From Pseudoxanthomonas mexicana (lineage in GTDB: Bacteria; Pseudomonadota; Gammaproteobacteria; Xanthomonadales; Xanthomonadaceae), in assembly GCF_010093385.1 (NCBI RefSeq), contig NZ_PDWV01000018.1, forward strand, positions 1 through 64,000: DNA of 64,000 bases. Reading direction: 5' to 3'. Of the stretch, positions 7,886 to 16,740 are shown one piece after another. The notes below the pieces were generated by a model. The model worked only from the letters and a program-made list of their open reading frames with translations. It had not been told where the DNA came from and did not search any database. Numbering within the stretch: position 1 is the first letter of the stretch; the number at the start of each line of letters is the position of its first letter. A program made the translations under genes and the position numbers.

Positions 7886-7903
7886 AAATAGCACGACCGT
7901 TCG
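7886..7903 (+). promoter_or_regulatory. Candidate TetR operator upstream of tetR
   Basis: AAATAGCACGACCGTTCG lies 9-26 bases upstream of the tetR start codon and is an exact 18-base match to the reverse strand at 7196-7213. It contains ACGACCGT and lies in the 217-base gap between tetR and the divergent leucine dehydrogenase gene. Confidence 0.55.
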
Positions 7904-8094
7904 ATTTGCACAACCGGCCTCGCGGCCGATGTGCCGTGGCGGCATGGTCATGCCGCCCACCGCCGATTGCATTAAACTGCCGCCCTGCGACGACCACGGC
8001 CATGTTCCGGAAACGTCGCTTTTTTCTTTTCTGACAACCCGTTAGCCGTGAAGGCAAGCCCGCGCCGGCCCCACCCGCGCACCGGAGCCCACCC

Positions 8095-9195
8095 ATGATC
8101 TTCGAAACCCTCGACACTTCCGGCCACGAACAGGTCATCTTCTGCCACAACCCGGATGCCGGGCTGAAGGCCATCATCGCCATCCACAGCACCGTGCTGG
8201 GCCCGGCGCTGGGCGGCGTGCGCATGCGGCCCTATGCCGACAGCGCGCTGGCGCTGAACGACGCGCTGCGGCTGAGCCGCACGATGACCTACAAGAACGC
8301 CCTGGCCGGCCTGAACGTGGGCGGCGGCAAGGCCGTGATCATCGGCGACAGCACCGTGGACAAGACCGAGGTGCTGTTCCGCAGCTTCGGCCGCTACGTG
8401 GATTCGCTGGGCGGCCGCTACATCACCGCCGAAGACGTGGGGACCGACGTCAACGACATGGAGAACGTCTACCGCGAGACCGAATACGTGGTGGGCGTGC
8501 ACCAGGTGCACGGCGGCTCCGGCGACCCGGCGCCGTTCACCGCCTACGGCGCGCTGCAGGGCCTGATGGCCACGCTGAACCGCAAGTTCGGCAACGAGGA
8601 GATCGGCAAGTACAGCTTCGCCGTGCAGGGCCTGGGCCACATCGGCATGGAATACGTGAAGCTGCTGAAGGAACGCGGCGCCAAGCTGTTCGTCACCGAC
8701 CTGAATCCGGCGCTGGTCGAACACGCGGTGGAGGAATACGGCGCCGAAGCCGTCAAGCCCGACGAGATCTACGACCTGCCGGTGGACGTGTTCAGCCCGT
8801 GCGCGCTGGAATACGCGATCAACGAGCAGACCCTGCCCCGCCTGAAGGCCAAGGTGATCTGCGGCACCGCCAACAACCAGATGTCGCATGTCACCGGCGT
8901 GGAAGCGGCCAAGCGCGGCATCCTGTATGCGCCCGATTACGCGGTGAACGCCGGCGGCGTGATGAACGTGTCGCTGGAGATCGACGGCTACAACCGCGAG
9001 CGCGCCATGCGCATGATGCGGACCATCTACCACACGGTCGGCAGGATCTTCGACCTGGCGGAGAAGGAAAACATCGCGCCGCAGTACGCCGCCGACCGCA
9101 TCGCCGAAGCGCGCATGACCGCGATCGGCAAGCTCAAGCTGCCGCTGGGCCGCACCGCGCCGCGCTTCATGGGGCATCTGCGCGGCGAACACTGA
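8095..9195 (+). CDS. ldh: Leucine (branched-chain amino acid) dehydrogenase
   Basis: A 366-residue member of the Glu/Leu/Phe/Val dehydrogenase family. The N-terminal domain has GPALGGVRMRPY and the glycine-rich catalytic loop GLNVGGGKAVI with Lys79; the C-terminal Rossmann domain begins VQGLGHIGMEYVKLL (G-x-G-x-x-G). Length and motifs match leucine dehydrogenase (EC 1.4.1.9), which deaminates leucine, valine and isoleucine to 2-oxo acids with NAD. It starts a run of leucine-catabolism genes: isovaleryl-CoA dehydrogenase follows after 53 bases. Valine or phenylalanine preference cannot be ruled out from motifs. Confidence 0.92.
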   Translation: MIFETLDTSGHEQVIFCHNPDAGLKAIIAIHSTVLGPALGGVRMRPYADSALALNDALRLSRTMTYKNALAGLNVGGGKAVIIGDSTVDKTEVLFRSFGRYVDSLGGRYITAEDVGTDVNDMENVYRETEYVVGVHQVHGGSGDPAPFTAYGALQGLMATLNRKFGNEEIGKYSFAVQGLGHIGMEYVKLLKERGAKLFVTDLNPALVEHAVEEYGAEAVKPDEIYDLPVDVFSPCALEYAINEQTLPRLKAKVICGTANNQMSHVTGVEAAKRGILYAPDYAVNAGGVMNVSLEIDGYNRERAMRMMRTIYHTVGRIFDLAEKENIAPQYAADRIAEARMTAIGKLKLPLGRTAPRFMGHLRGEH

Positions 9196-9248
9196 CGTAG
9201 GACGTTCCATCGACAACATGGATTGGCCGCAATAGGAGGGAGGACCGA

Positions 9249-10421
9249 ATGCGACCGGATACCGTCAGCGGGTTTCCGCTGGGCGAAGACCTGGATGCGC
9301 TGCGCGAAGCCGTGCAGCGGTTCGCGCAGACCGAGATCGCGCCGCGTGCGGCGCAGATCGACCACGACAATGCGTTCCCGCAGGACCTGTGGCCCAAGCT
9401 GGGCGAACTGGGCCTGCTGGGCATCACCGTGGACCCCGAATTCGGCGGCAGCGGCATGGGTTACCTGGCCCATCTGGTGGCGATGGAGGAGATTTCGCGC
9501 GCCTCGGGCTCGGTGGGCCTGAGCTACGGCGCGCACTCCAACCTGTGCGTTTCCAACCTCTACCTCAACGGCAACGCCGCCCAGCGCGCGAAGTACCTGC
9601 CGAAGCTGTGCAGCGGCGAGTGGAAGGGCGCGCTGGCCATGAGCGAGCCGGGCGCAGGCTCGGACGTGGTCGGCTCGATGAGCTGCCGTGCCGAGCTCAA
9701 GGATGGCGTGTGGCTCGCCAACGGCAACAAGATGTGGATCACCAACGGGCCGGAAGCCGATGTGCTGCTGGTCTACATGCGCACCGCCGGCAAGGACGCG
9801 GGCAGCAAGTGCATGACCGCCTTCATCGTCGAGCGCGGCATGAAGGGCTTCTCCACCGCGCAGAAGCTGGACAAGCTGGGCATGCGCGGCAGCAACACCT
9901 GCGAACTGGTGTTCGAGAACTGCGAGATCCCGGCCGAGAACGTGCTGGGCGAGGTCAATCAGGGCGTGCGCGTGCTGATGAGCGGCCTGAACACCGAGCG
10001 CCTGGTGTTGAGCGGCGGACCCATCGGCCTGATGCAGGCCGCGCTCGACATCACCCTGCCCTACGTGCGCGAACGCAAGCAGTTCGACGCAGCCATCGGC
10101 CCCTTCGGGCTGATGCAGGGCAAGCTGGCCGACATGTACACCGCCCTGCAGTCCAGCCGCGCCTTCGCCTACCAGGTGGCGCGCGGATGCGACGAAGGCC
10201 AGGGCTCGCGCGCCGCGGCGGCCGGCTGCCTGCTGCATGCCTCCGAAGCGGCCGTGCAGGTCACGCTGGAAGCCATCCAGTCCCTGGGCGGCAACGGCTA
10301 CATCAACGAGTACCCCGCCGGCCGCCTGCTCCGCGACGCCAAGCTGTATGCCATCGGCGCGGGCACCAACGAGATCCGCCGCATGCTGATCGGGCGGGAA
10401 CTGTTCGACGGCCGGGGCTGA
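9249..10421 (+). CDS. ivd: Isovaleryl-CoA dehydrogenase
   Basis: A 390-residue acyl-CoA dehydrogenase. Family signatures: [16 protein letters not shown] (FAD contact), [37 protein letters not shown], and [20 protein letters not shown]...[14 protein letters not shown]. The catalytic Glu fits [13 protein letters not shown], the position used by isovaleryl-CoA dehydrogenases, whereas most short-chain paralogues place it near the C-terminus. It converts isovaleryl-CoA to 3-methylcrotonyl-CoA, the second committed step of leucine breakdown. A GGAGGGAGGA ribosome-binding site lies 4-13 bases before the ATG. It probably shares a transcript with the leucine dehydrogenase gene. Confidence 0.95.
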   Translation: MRPDTVSGFPLGEDLDALREAVQRFAQTEIAPRAAQIDHDNAFPQDLWPKLGELGLLGITVDPEFGGSGMGYLAHLVAMEEISRASGSVGLSYGAHSNLCVSNLYLNGNAAQRAKYLPKLCSGEWKGALAMSEPGAGSDVVGSMSCRAELKDGVWLANGNKMWITNGPEADVLLVYMRTAGKDAGSKCMTAFIVERGMKGFSTAQKLDKLGMRGSNTCELVFENCEIPAENVLGEVNQGVRVLMSGLNTERLVLSGGPIGLMQAALDITLPYVRERKQFDAAIGPFGLMQGKLADMYTALQSSRAFAYQVARGCDEGQGSRAAAAGCLLHASEAAVQVTLEAIQSLGGNGYINEYPAGRLLRDAKLYAIGAGTNEIRRMLIGRELFDGRG

Positions 10422-10434
10422 TCTGGAGGTCGTC

Positions 10435-10503
10435 GTAGGGTGGGCCCCGGCCCGCCGTTACGTACGTGCGTCCATCGCGAAGGCGGGCTTGAGCCCGCCC
10501 TAC
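10435..10503. repeat. GTAG-headed inverted REP pair
   Basis: GTAGGGTGGGCCCCGGCCCG at the left faces GGCGGGCTTGAGCCCGCCCTAC at the right, each with an internal palindrome. It lies between the convergent ivd and DUF2189 genes and may also serve as a bidirectional mRNA-end hairpin. Confidence 0.7.
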
Positions 10504-10539
10504 GCCGCGCCTTGAGCACCCCAACGCCCCGCACGCCGC

Positions 10540-11313
10540 TCACTCCAGCGCCGGCCACGCGGCGGCATCCAGCGTCTCCCGGTACCCATGCCAACTGGCG
10601 TAGGCCAGCCAGGGCATCAGCAGGCCCAGGCCCAGCAGCGCGGTGGCGAAGCCGATCGCCGTCAGCACCACCAGCAGCAGGCCCCACACCAGCATCACGC
10701 GCTTGTTGCGCATCACGGCATGCACGCTGGAGACGGCCGCCGTCACCATGTCCACGTCGCGGTCGGCGATCATCGGCAATGAGAAGGCGGTAACGGCGAA
10801 GGTGAGCGTGGCGAACACCGCGCCGACCGCAGACCCCAGCGCGAGGAACTCCCAGAACGCGCCCGGATCCCCGCCGTCGAACGGGAAGAACGCACCGACC
10901 CTCATGCCGGCGCGCGACCACAGCAGGATGATCACCCCCTGCCCCAGCGCGAACACCCCCGCCTGCCCCAGCACGCGGCGCGCAAGCACGAACGAATCGC
11001 GCAGGCGCGGCGTGCGCCCCTGCTCCAGCGCCCGGCTGACGCAGTACAGGCCCACGCAGATCAAGGGCGCCACGAACACGAAGCCCGACAGCAGAGTCGC
11101 GAGCAGCGCGAAGCGCCCCAGCGCATAGGCCAGCCATGAGATGCCGGCACTGACCAGCACGATCACCACCCCGAACAGCAGGCTCAATGCCGGCGCGCGG
11201 CGCAGGTCCCGCCAGCCCGCACGCAGCCAGCGCCAGGGCGCGCCCGTGTCCAGATCGGCGCAGGGCACGACGAAAGGACGCGCCGCCGGGTCTGTCGCTG
11301 GTGGTTCCGCCAT
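10540..11313 (-). CDS. DUF2189-type integral membrane protein
   Basis: A 257-residue protein from the ATG at 11313. About six hydrophobic segments are seen: LSLLFGVVIVLVSAGISWLA, FALLATLLSGFVFVAPLICV, VFALGQGVIILLW, FLALGSAVGAVFATLTFAV, RVMLVWGLLLVVLTAIGFAT and LGLGLLMPWLAY. The segment SLPMIADRDVDMVTAAVSSV and the general layout match the DUF2189 family, which has no established function. It is convergent with ivd and divergent from the thiolase gene, so it is probably its own unit. No catalytic motif is visible. Confidence 0.8.
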   Translation of the reverse strand: MAEPPATDPAARPFVVPCADLDTGAPWRWLRAGWRDLRRAPALSLLFGVVIVLVSAGISWLAYALGRFALLATLLSGFVFVAPLICVGLYCVSRALEQGRTPRLRDSFVLARRVLGQAGVFALGQGVIILLWSRAGMRVGAFFPFDGGDPGAFWEFLALGSAVGAVFATLTFAVTAFSLPMIADRDVDMVTAAVSSVHAVMRNKRVMLVWGLLLVVLTAIGFATALLGLGLLMPWLAYASWHGYRETLDAAAWPALE

Positions 11314-11425
11314 GCTCCCCTCCTGCCACCAGCATACGCCGGCGCGGCCCTGTACCAACGGCCGATTTGCCCGCCGTCGGGCGGGGGCGGGATAATCGGC
11401 GCCTCACTCCTCGCGGGAACCTCCC

Positions 11426-12601
11426 ATGTCCGACATCGTCATCGCCGCCGCCAAGCGCACCGCCATCGGCTCGTTCCTTGGCCAGTTCAACGGCGTTCCC
11501 ACCCCGACGCTGGGCGCCGCCGCCATCGCCGCGGCACTGGAGCAGTCCGGCATTCCGGCCGCGGACGTGTCCGAGGTCATCATGGGCTGCGTGCTGCCGG
11601 CCAACCTGGGCCAGGCGCCGGCTCGCCAGGCCTCCCGCGCCGCGGGCATTCCCGATGCGGCCGGCGCCACCACCATCAACAAGGTGTGCGGCTCGGGCAT
11701 GAAGGCCATCATGCTGGGACATGACCTGATCAAGGCCGGGTCGGCCAGCATCGTGGTCGCCGGCGGCATGGAGTCCATGAGCAATGCCCCGCACATGATT
11801 CCCAACTCGCGCACTGGCAACCGCTACGGCAACTTCCAGGCCGTCGACCACATGGCCTGGGACGGCCTGACCAATCCCTACGACGGCCAGGCCATGGGCG
11901 TGTTCGCCGAGGCCACCGTGGCCAAGTTCGGTTTCACCCGCGAGGAGCAGGACGCCTACGCCATCGAATCGGTCACCCGCGCCCAGGCGGCACAGACCTC
12001 GGGCGCCTTCGACGGCGAGATCGTTCCGGTCAAGGTCGCCACCCGCAAGGGTGAGGTGGAAGTGGCCTCGGACGAGCAGCCGGGCAAGTCGGATGTCGCC
12101 AAGATCCCCACCCTGAAGCCCGCCTTCAAGAAGGACGGCAGCGTCACCGCGGCCAGTTCGTCCAGCATCTCCGACGGCGCTGCGGCCACCGTGCTGCTGA
12201 GCGCCGACGAAGCCGCCCGGCGCGGCATCCAGCCGCTGGCCCGGATCGTCGGCCACGCCACGTATTCGCAGGCACCGGAGTGGTTCACCACCGCGCCGGT
12301 CGCGGCCATCGACAAACTGCTCAAGCAGGTCGGCTGGACCGTGGACCAGGTGGACCTGTTCGAGGTCAACGAGGCCTTCGCCGTCGTGGCCATGGCGCCG
12401 ATCAAGGAACTGGGCATCCCCCACGCCAAGGTCAACGTCAACGGCGGTGCCTGTGCGCTGGGCCATCCGATCGGCGCCTCCGGCGCGCGCCTGGTGGTCA
12501 CCCTGGTCAACGCGCTGCGTGTCCGCGGCCTCAAGCGTGGCATCGCCACCCTGTGCATCGGCGGCGGCGAAGCCACGGCCGTCGCGGTCGAGATCGTCTG
12601 A
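11426..12601 (+). CDS. Acetyl-CoA acetyltransferase (thiolase)
   Basis: A 391-residue thiolase with all catalytic elements: acyl-accepting Cys88 in NKVCGSGMKAI, the His in GGACALGHPIGASGAR, and the second Cys in LCIGGGEA near the C-terminus. Biosynthetic/degradative type II thiolases (AtoB/PhaA type) have this length. In this neighbourhood it would cleave acetoacetyl-CoA made from HMG-CoA lyase products, or 2-methylacetoacetyl-CoA from isoleucine. Substrate cannot be decided from sequence. The ATG at 11426 follows GGGAACCTCCC. Confidence 0.9.
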   Translation: MSDIVIAAAKRTAIGSFLGQFNGVPTPTLGAAAIAAALEQSGIPAADVSEVIMGCVLPANLGQAPARQASRAAGIPDAAGATTINKVCGSGMKAIMLGHDLIKAGSASIVVAGGMESMSNAPHMIPNSRTGNRYGNFQAVDHMAWDGLTNPYDGQAMGVFAEATVAKFGFTREEQDAYAIESVTRAQAAQTSGAFDGEIVPVKVATRKGEVEVASDEQPGKSDVAKIPTLKPAFKKDGSVTAASSSSISDGAAATVLLSADEAARRGIQPLARIVGHATYSQAPEWFTTAPVAAIDKLLKQVGWTVDQVDLFEVNEAFAVVAMAPIKELGIPHAKVNVNGGACALGHPIGASGARLVVTLVNALRVRGLKRGIATLCIGGGEATAVAVEIV

Positions 12602-12615
12602 GTTCTTGCGCAAAT

Positions 12616-12651
12616 ATGGGGGGCGAAGCGGCCGTGCTTCGCCCGCCCCAT
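12616..12651 (+). terminator. Strong hairpin after the thiolase gene
   Basis: ATGGGGGGCGAAGC pairs with GCTTCGCCCGCCCCAT (one bulged base) 14 bases past the thiolase stop codon. There is no T-tract, so it may stabilise the 3' end instead of terminating transcription. Confidence 0.5.
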
Positions 12652-12692
12652 AAGGTTTAACAACGGAGTGACAAAGATAACCGGCCAGGCGC

Positions 12693-12720
12693 TTGACACG
12701 CGTAATGGGCTTGTCATCAT
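12693..12720 (+). promoter_or_regulatory. Candidate promoter for the Ala-rich lipoprotein
   Basis: TTGACA at 12693-12698 is a perfect -35 box. The best -10, CATCAT at 12715-12720 (spacer 16), is weak. It lies about 50 bases upstream of the first lipoprotein gene in a relatively AT-rich stretch. Confidence 0.4.
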
Positions 12721-12772
12721 GTTGCAGGCGCGCAATTGCGCGTTGCCTAACTAACGACGAGGAAATTCAACG

Positions 12773-13117
12773 ATGACCATGAACAAGGCTCTGATCGCGC
12801 TGGCTCTGGGTTTCGCCCTGGCTGCGTGCTCGAACCAGGAACAGGCCGCCGACGCCGCTGCTGACGCCGCCGCGACCGCGACCGAAGCCCAGGCTGCCGC
12901 CGACGCCGCCGCCGCCACCGGCGAAGCGACCGCCGACGCCGCCCAGCAGTCGGCCGACGCCGCTGCCGCTGCCGCCGACGCCGCTGCCACCGCCGCGACC
13001 GACGCTGCTGCCGCCACCACGACGGAAGCCGCTGACGCTGCTGCCGACGCCGCTGCCCAGGCTGCCGACACCGCCGAAGCCGCGACCGACGCTGCCAAGG
13101 AAGCCACCAAGCAGTAA
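12773..13117 (+). CDS. Ala-rich small lipoprotein, first of tandem pair
   Basis: A 114-residue protein with a lipoprotein signal (KALIALALGFALAACSN; lipobox LAAC). The mature part is almost only Ala, Asp, Thr, Glu and Gln arranged as repeating AADAA units with acidic residues spaced by 3-4, so it should form a long amphipathic helix or coiled coil, as in small envelope lipoproteins of the Lpp/OprI style. There is a Met codon two residues in (12779) that could also be the start; GACGAGGA precedes. It ends at a strong terminator. The next gene is a paralogue with the same design. The function is unknown; a periplasmic spacer or envelope-tethering role is inferred only. Confidence 0.75.
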   Translation: MTMNKALIALALGFALAACSNQEQAADAAADAAATATEAQAAADAAAATGEATADAAQQSADAAAAAADAAATAATDAAAATTTEAADAAADAAAQAADTAEAATDAAKEATKQ

Positions 13118-13155
13118 TCTGCTGGCGGTTGCCTGATTTGGCGTTAAACTGAGAG

Positions 13156-13181
13156 AGCCGCCAGTTCGCTGGCGGCTTTTT
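13156..13181 (+). terminator. Rho-independent terminator
   Basis: AGCCGCCAG, loop TTCG, CTGGCGGCT and a TTTTT run, 39 bases after the first Ala-rich lipoprotein stop. Confidence 0.92.
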
Positions 13182-13284
13182 CTGTATCCGGGACCGGGTT
13201 CCCTTCCGTGTCGCGCCTGTTCGCGATCGGACGCAGGGGCCTTGCCCGACACCATCTTCCACACTACCGATTTGGGGATCCACC

Positions 13285-13662
13285 ATGAAGATCAAGAGCA
13301 CCGTCCTGCTGGTCGCCGCCGCCCTGGCACTGAGCGCCTGCACGAAGAGCGAGAACACCGACGCCGCCGCTGCCGACGCCGCTGCCGCCGCCGACCAGGC
13401 CGCCGCCGCTGCCGGTGACGCCGCCACCGCCGCCGGCGACGCCGCTGCTGCCGCGGGCGACGCTGCCGCCGCTGCCACCGCCGACGCCGCTGCCGCCGCC
13501 ACGGCCGCCGCCTCCGACGCCGCTGCTGCGACCGAAGCCGCCGCCACCGACGCTGCCGCCGCCGCTGCTTCGGCCACCGCCGACGCCGCCCAGGCGACCG
13601 CCGACAAGGCTGCCGAAGTGGCCGAGAAGGCCGACGCCAAGGCTGAAGAAGTCAAGAAGTAA
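13285..13662 (+). CDS. Ala-rich small lipoprotein, second of tandem pair
   Basis: A 125-residue protein with lipobox LSAC ([21 protein letters not shown]). The mature part is an Ala/Asp/Thr/Gly repeat ([17 protein letters not shown]) followed by a more charged C-terminal end ([20 protein letters not shown]) ending in a Lys pair, reminiscent of Lpp-type lipoproteins whose terminal Lys is linked to peptidoglycan. That linkage is not shown here. A GGGGATCCACC stretch precedes the ATG, and a terminator follows. It differs from its upstream neighbour in the linker and C-terminus but shares the repeat design, suggesting duplication. Long minus-strand frames opposite both genes are artefacts of the GCC/GAC codon repeat. 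Confidence 0.75.
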   Translation: MKIKSTVLLVAAALALSACTKSENTDAAAADAAAAADQAAAAAGDAATAAGDAAAAAGDAAAAATADAAAAATAAASDAAAATEAAATDAAAAAASATADAAQATADKAAEVAEKADAKAEEVKK

Positions 13663-13686
13663 TCGACTCGCGTTCGCGCGAATCGG

Positions 13687-13717
13687 AAAAGGCCCGCGCA
13701 AGCGGGCCTTTTCTTTT
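13687..13717 (+). terminator. Rho-independent terminator
   Basis: AAAAGGCCCGC, loop GCAA, GCGGGCCTTTT then CTTTT, 24 bases past the second Ala-rich lipoprotein stop. Confidence 0.92.
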
Positions 13718-13783
13718 GCACTGCGGTTTGGCGCGTGCCGGGCTTTATGGTCTGATGCCGCCTTTCCTGCCTTTCCGTACCGC

Positions 13784-15391
13784 ATGCCCGCCATCGCCTC
13801 GCAACTCGATCCGCGCTCGCCCGACTTCACTGCCAACGCGGCCTATCATCGTGTGCTGGTGCAGGAACTGGACCGCCGGCTGGCGCGCGCCGCCGACGGT
13901 GGCGGCGAGAAGGCCCGCAACCGGCATACCGAGCGCGGCAAGCTGCTGGCACGGGACCGCATCACCGCCCTGCTCGATCCCGGCTCGCCCTTTCTCGAGA
14001 TCGCCCCGCTCGCCGCCGAGGACATGTACGACGGGGCTGCGCCCGCGGCCGGCATGGTGTGCGGCATCGGCCGCGTGATGGGCAACGAGGTGGTGATCGT
14101 GGCCAACGATGCCACCGTCAAGGGCGGCACCTATTTTCCGATGACGGTGAAGAAGCACCTGCGCGCGCAGGAGATCGCGCGCGAGAACCGCCTGCCCTGC
14201 ATCTACCTGGTCGACTCCGGCGGTGCCTTCCTGCCGTTGCAGGACGAGGTCTTCCCCGACCGTGAGCATTTCGGCCGCATCTTCTACAACCAGGCGCGGC
14301 TGTCCGCGGAGAACATCCCGCAGATCGCCGTGGTCATGGGCAGCGGCACCGCCGGCGGCGCCTACGTGCCTGCGATGTGCGACGAAAGCGTCATCGTGAA
14401 GGAACAGGGCACGATCTTCCTGGGCGGCCCCCCGCTGGTGAAGGCCGCCACCGGCGAAGTGGTGGATGCCGAGGCGCTGGGCGGCGCGGAGGTGCACACC
14501 AGCGTGTCCGGCGTGGCCGACCACTTCGCCGAGGACGACCGCCATGCGCTGGAGATCGCGCGCGGCATCGTCGGCCATCTCAACCGCCGCAAATCCGTGC
14601 CGATCGCGTTGCGCGAGGCCCGTGAGCCGCTGTATGCCGCCGAAGAGCTGTACGGCATCGTGCCCAAGGACACGCGCCGGCCGTTCGATATCCGCGAGGT
14701 CATCGCCCGCATCACTGACGGCAGCGAACTGGACGAGTTCAAGGCACGCTACGGCAGGACCCTGGTGACCGGCTTCGCCCACCTGCATGGCTATCCGGTC
14801 GGCATCGTCGCCAACAACGGCATCCTGTTCGGCGAGAGCGCGTTGAAAGGCGCGCATTTCATCGAGTTGTGCAACCAGCGCGGCATCCCGCTGGTATTCC
14901 TGCAGAACATCACCGGCTTCATGGTCGGTCGCAAGTACGAGAACGCCGGCATCGCCAAGGACGGTGCCAAGATGGTCACCGCCGTCGCATGCTCGTCCGT
15001 GCCCAAGTTCACCGTGGTGATCGGTGGCAGCTTCGGCGCCGGCAACTACGCCATGTGCGGCCGTGCCTACGGCGCGCGCTTCCTGTGGATGTGGCCGAAT
15101 GCGCGCATCAGCGTGATGGGCGGCGAACAGGCCGCCAGCGTGCTGGCCACGGTGAAGCGCGACGGCATCGAAGCCGCGGGCAAGGCTTGGAGCACGGAAG
15201 AGGAAGATGCCTTTAAGGCGCCCATCCGCGACCAGTACGAGACCCAGGGCAGCCCCTGGTACGCCACTGCGCGGTTGTGGGACGACGGCATCATCGACCC
15301 CGCCGATACCCGCCGCGTGCTGGGCCTGGGCATCTCGGCCTCGCTCAACGCGCCGATCGAGCCGGCGAAGTTCGGCGTATTCCGGATGTAG
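13784..15391 (+). CDS. mccB: 3-methylcrotonyl-CoA carboxylase, beta (carboxyltransferase) subunit
   Basis: A 535-residue biotin-dependent carboxyltransferase. The N-terminal crotonase-like half carries [47 protein letters not shown] and [16 protein letters not shown]; the C-terminal half carries [36 protein letters not shown] and [10 protein letters not shown]. These signatures distinguish MCC beta from propionyl-CoA carboxylase. With the alpha subunit encoded at 20162-22153 it makes 3-methylglutaconyl-CoA. The start is the ATG at 13784; a longer in-frame extension reaches back across the lipoprotein repeat and its terminator and is rejected. The two subunit genes are separated by about 4.8 kb of unrelated genes. 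Confidence 0.95.
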   Translation: MPAIASQLDPRSPDFTANAAYHRVLVQELDRRLARAADGGGEKARNRHTERGKLLARDRITALLDPGSPFLEIAPLAAEDMYDGAAPAAGMVCGIGRVMGNEVVIVANDATVKGGTYFPMTVKKHLRAQEIARENRLPCIYLVDSGGAFLPLQDEVFPDREHFGRIFYNQARLSAENIPQIAVVMGSGTAGGAYVPAMCDESVIVKEQGTIFLGGPPLVKAATGEVVDAEALGGAEVHTSVSGVADHFAEDDRHALEIARGIVGHLNRRKSVPIALREAREPLYAAEELYGIVPKDTRRPFDIREVIARITDGSELDEFKARYGRTLVTGFAHLHGYPVGIVANNGILFGESALKGAHFIELCNQRGIPLVFLQNITGFMVGRKYENAGIAKDGAKMVTAVACSSVPKFTVVIGGSFGAGNYAMCGRAYGARFLWMWPNARISVMGGEQAASVLATVKRDGIEAAGKAWSTEEEDAFKAPIRDQYETQGSPWYATARLWDDGIIDPADTRRVLGLGISASLNAPIEPAKFGVFRM

Positions 15392-15577
15392 CATCAGGCG
15401 CGCGCTCGTGCAGCGCCTCCTCTTCATCGTTGTGAGCGCCGCGTGCACAAGCCCGACTCCAGGGTGAACCACGCCCACCTGGCCTGTGCCACGCCATCAA
15501 TCGGCTGCGCAGGTCACAGTGCGCGCGCGAAAGGGCGGCGATAGTCCAGGGTCCCTGCCACCCGGAGCATCCCCTGC

Positions 15578-16111
15578 ATGTCCATCTGGAAAGACCAAGG
15601 CCCCGCGAAGAAAGAGGCCGTCACGCCTCCCACCGAACCCACGCCCGCCGGCATGCGTGAAGCCCCGGCCGTGGCCGATTTCTCGCCGACGGTCACCGCC
15701 CCGCCGGGTACCCGCGCACCAGAACGCACGCCGCAGGAGACGCTGAAGGAGTCGCTGATCGCCGCCGACCTGACCATCGAGGGCAAGATCGAGGGCACGG
15801 GCCATATCCGCATCGCCGGCCGGTTCAAGGGCGATGTCAACGTGCAGGGCGACCTGACCATCGAAACCGGCGCCAAGCTCAACGGCGGCGTCCGCGCCAA
15901 GAAGGTGACCATCGCCGGCGAACTCGAGGGCAACATCGAATCGGCCTCGCGCGTCGAACTGCTCGCCTCCGGGGTCCTGGTCGGCGACGTCAAGGCCGGC
16001 TCGCTCACCGTGGCGGCAGGTTCGCGCATGCGCGGACAGGCCGATTTCGGCTGGGACGAACCGGCCAAGGCCGGCAAGGGCGGCGGCACGGAGCCCGGCA
16101 ACGCCGCATGA
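15578..16111 (+). CDS. Bactofilin (polymer-forming cytoskeletal protein)
   Basis: A 177-residue protein. Residues 1-55 are a disordered Pro/Ala-rich tail; residues about 58-160 form a repeating beta-helix pattern (LTIEGKIEGTGHIRIAGRFK, GDVNVQGDLTIETGAKLNGG, VRAKKVTIAGELEGNIESAS) diagnostic of bactofilins; the C-terminus is a short Gly-rich tail. Bactofilins polymerise without nucleotide and scaffold cell-wall or chemoreceptor machinery. The gene overlaps the next gene by 4 bases (ATGA), so translation is coupled. No peptidase gene of the common M23 partner type lies adjacent. Confidence 0.92.
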   Translation: MSIWKDQGPAKKEAVTPPTEPTPAGMREAPAVADFSPTVTAPPGTRAPERTPQETLKESLIAADLTIEGKIEGTGHIRIAGRFKGDVNVQGDLTIETGAKLNGGVRAKKVTIAGELEGNIESASRVELLASGVLVGDVKAGSLTVAAGSRMRGQADFGWDEPAKAGKGGGTEPGNAA

Positions 16112-16476
16112 GCCAACCCCGCCCCGGCAGTGCCGGCGCCACCCGCACCTGCCCGCACTGCAAGGCGACCATCCTGGAGAGTGCGGCGGTCTGCCCCGGC
16201 TGCCGCCATCACCTGCGCTTCGAACCCGGTGCGGGCGCCAACGCGGTGCCTGCGCTCACCCCTTTGCGCATCGAGGGCACGCTGCAGCCACCCGCCGAGG
16301 GCGCAGCGTGGGAATACAGCGTGGTGTTGTCGATCCGCAACGACCGGGGTGAGGAAGTCACCCGCCAGGTCGTCGGCGTCGGCGCCATGCAGCCGCACGA
16401 ACGGCGCAGCTTCGTCCTGTCCGTGGAACTGAACCCCGCCACCGGCAAGGCTGCAGGACGGCGCACGCGGCATTAA
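16108..16476 (+). CDS. Zinc-ribbon protein coupled to bactofilin
   Basis: A 122-residue protein with an N-terminal rubredoxin-like zinc ribbon (CPHC at about 15-18 and CPGC at about 29-32) followed by a beta-rich domain (LRIEGTLQPP, EYSVVLSIRNDRGEEVTRQVV, RRSFVLSVEL). I do not recognise the second domain. It starts inside the bactofilin stop codon, suggesting a partnership, for example as a bactofilin-associated regulator. The C-terminus is basic (GRRTRH). It is convergent with the feo genes on the minus strand, with a gap of only 9 bases. Confidence 0.8.
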   Translation: MSQPRPGSAGATRTCPHCKATILESAAVCPGCRHHLRFEPGAGANAVPALTPLRIEGTLQPPAEGAAWEYSVVLSIRNDRGEEVTRQVVGVGAMQPHERRSFVLSVELNPATGKAAGRRTRH

Positions 16477-16485
16477 GACACGTGG

Positions 16486-16737
16486 TCAGCCCTTCTTGTC
16501 GGGTCCGCAACCATTGCAGCCGCCACAGGCGGCATCGTTGGCCGAGGAACCCGCCGGGGCGATCCAGCGCCCCAGCTTCTGCTGCCACGCCGCCCTGCCC
16601 TCGCGCAGCAGCGGCAGCGCCAGCGCGATCCGCGCCTTGCGCACCGGGCCGGGAAACTGCTTCTTCAGCACCACCCCCGCGCTGACCACCACCGCGATGG
16701 CGATGATGGCGTACTGCAGGGCGAGCGAGGCGTCCAT
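16486..16737 (-). CDS. Small membrane protein with Cys-rich tail, FeoB-associated
   Basis: An 83-residue protein with one TM segment at about 8-24 (QYAIIAIAVVVSAGVVL), a basic middle region and a C-terminal CGGCNGCG cluster followed by DKKG. This layout, immediately after feoB on the same strand (gap 3 bases), fits the FeoB-associated Cys-rich membrane proteins that take the place of FeoC in many bacteria. The three Cys could bind iron or sense redox state. Function is inferred from context. Confidence 0.75.
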   Translation of the reverse strand: MDASLALQYAIIAIAVVVSAGVVLKKQFPGPVRKARIALALPLLREGRAAWQQKLGRWIAPAGSSANDAACGGCNGCGPDKKG

Positions 16738-16740
16738 GGT

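Noticed and set aside
12747-13836. Long minus-strand frames opposite the Ala-rich lipoproteins
   Set aside because: They arise from the GCC/GAC repeat and give Ser/Ala/Gly or Arg-rich low complexity; the plus strand has two lipoboxes, ribosome-binding sites and terminators.
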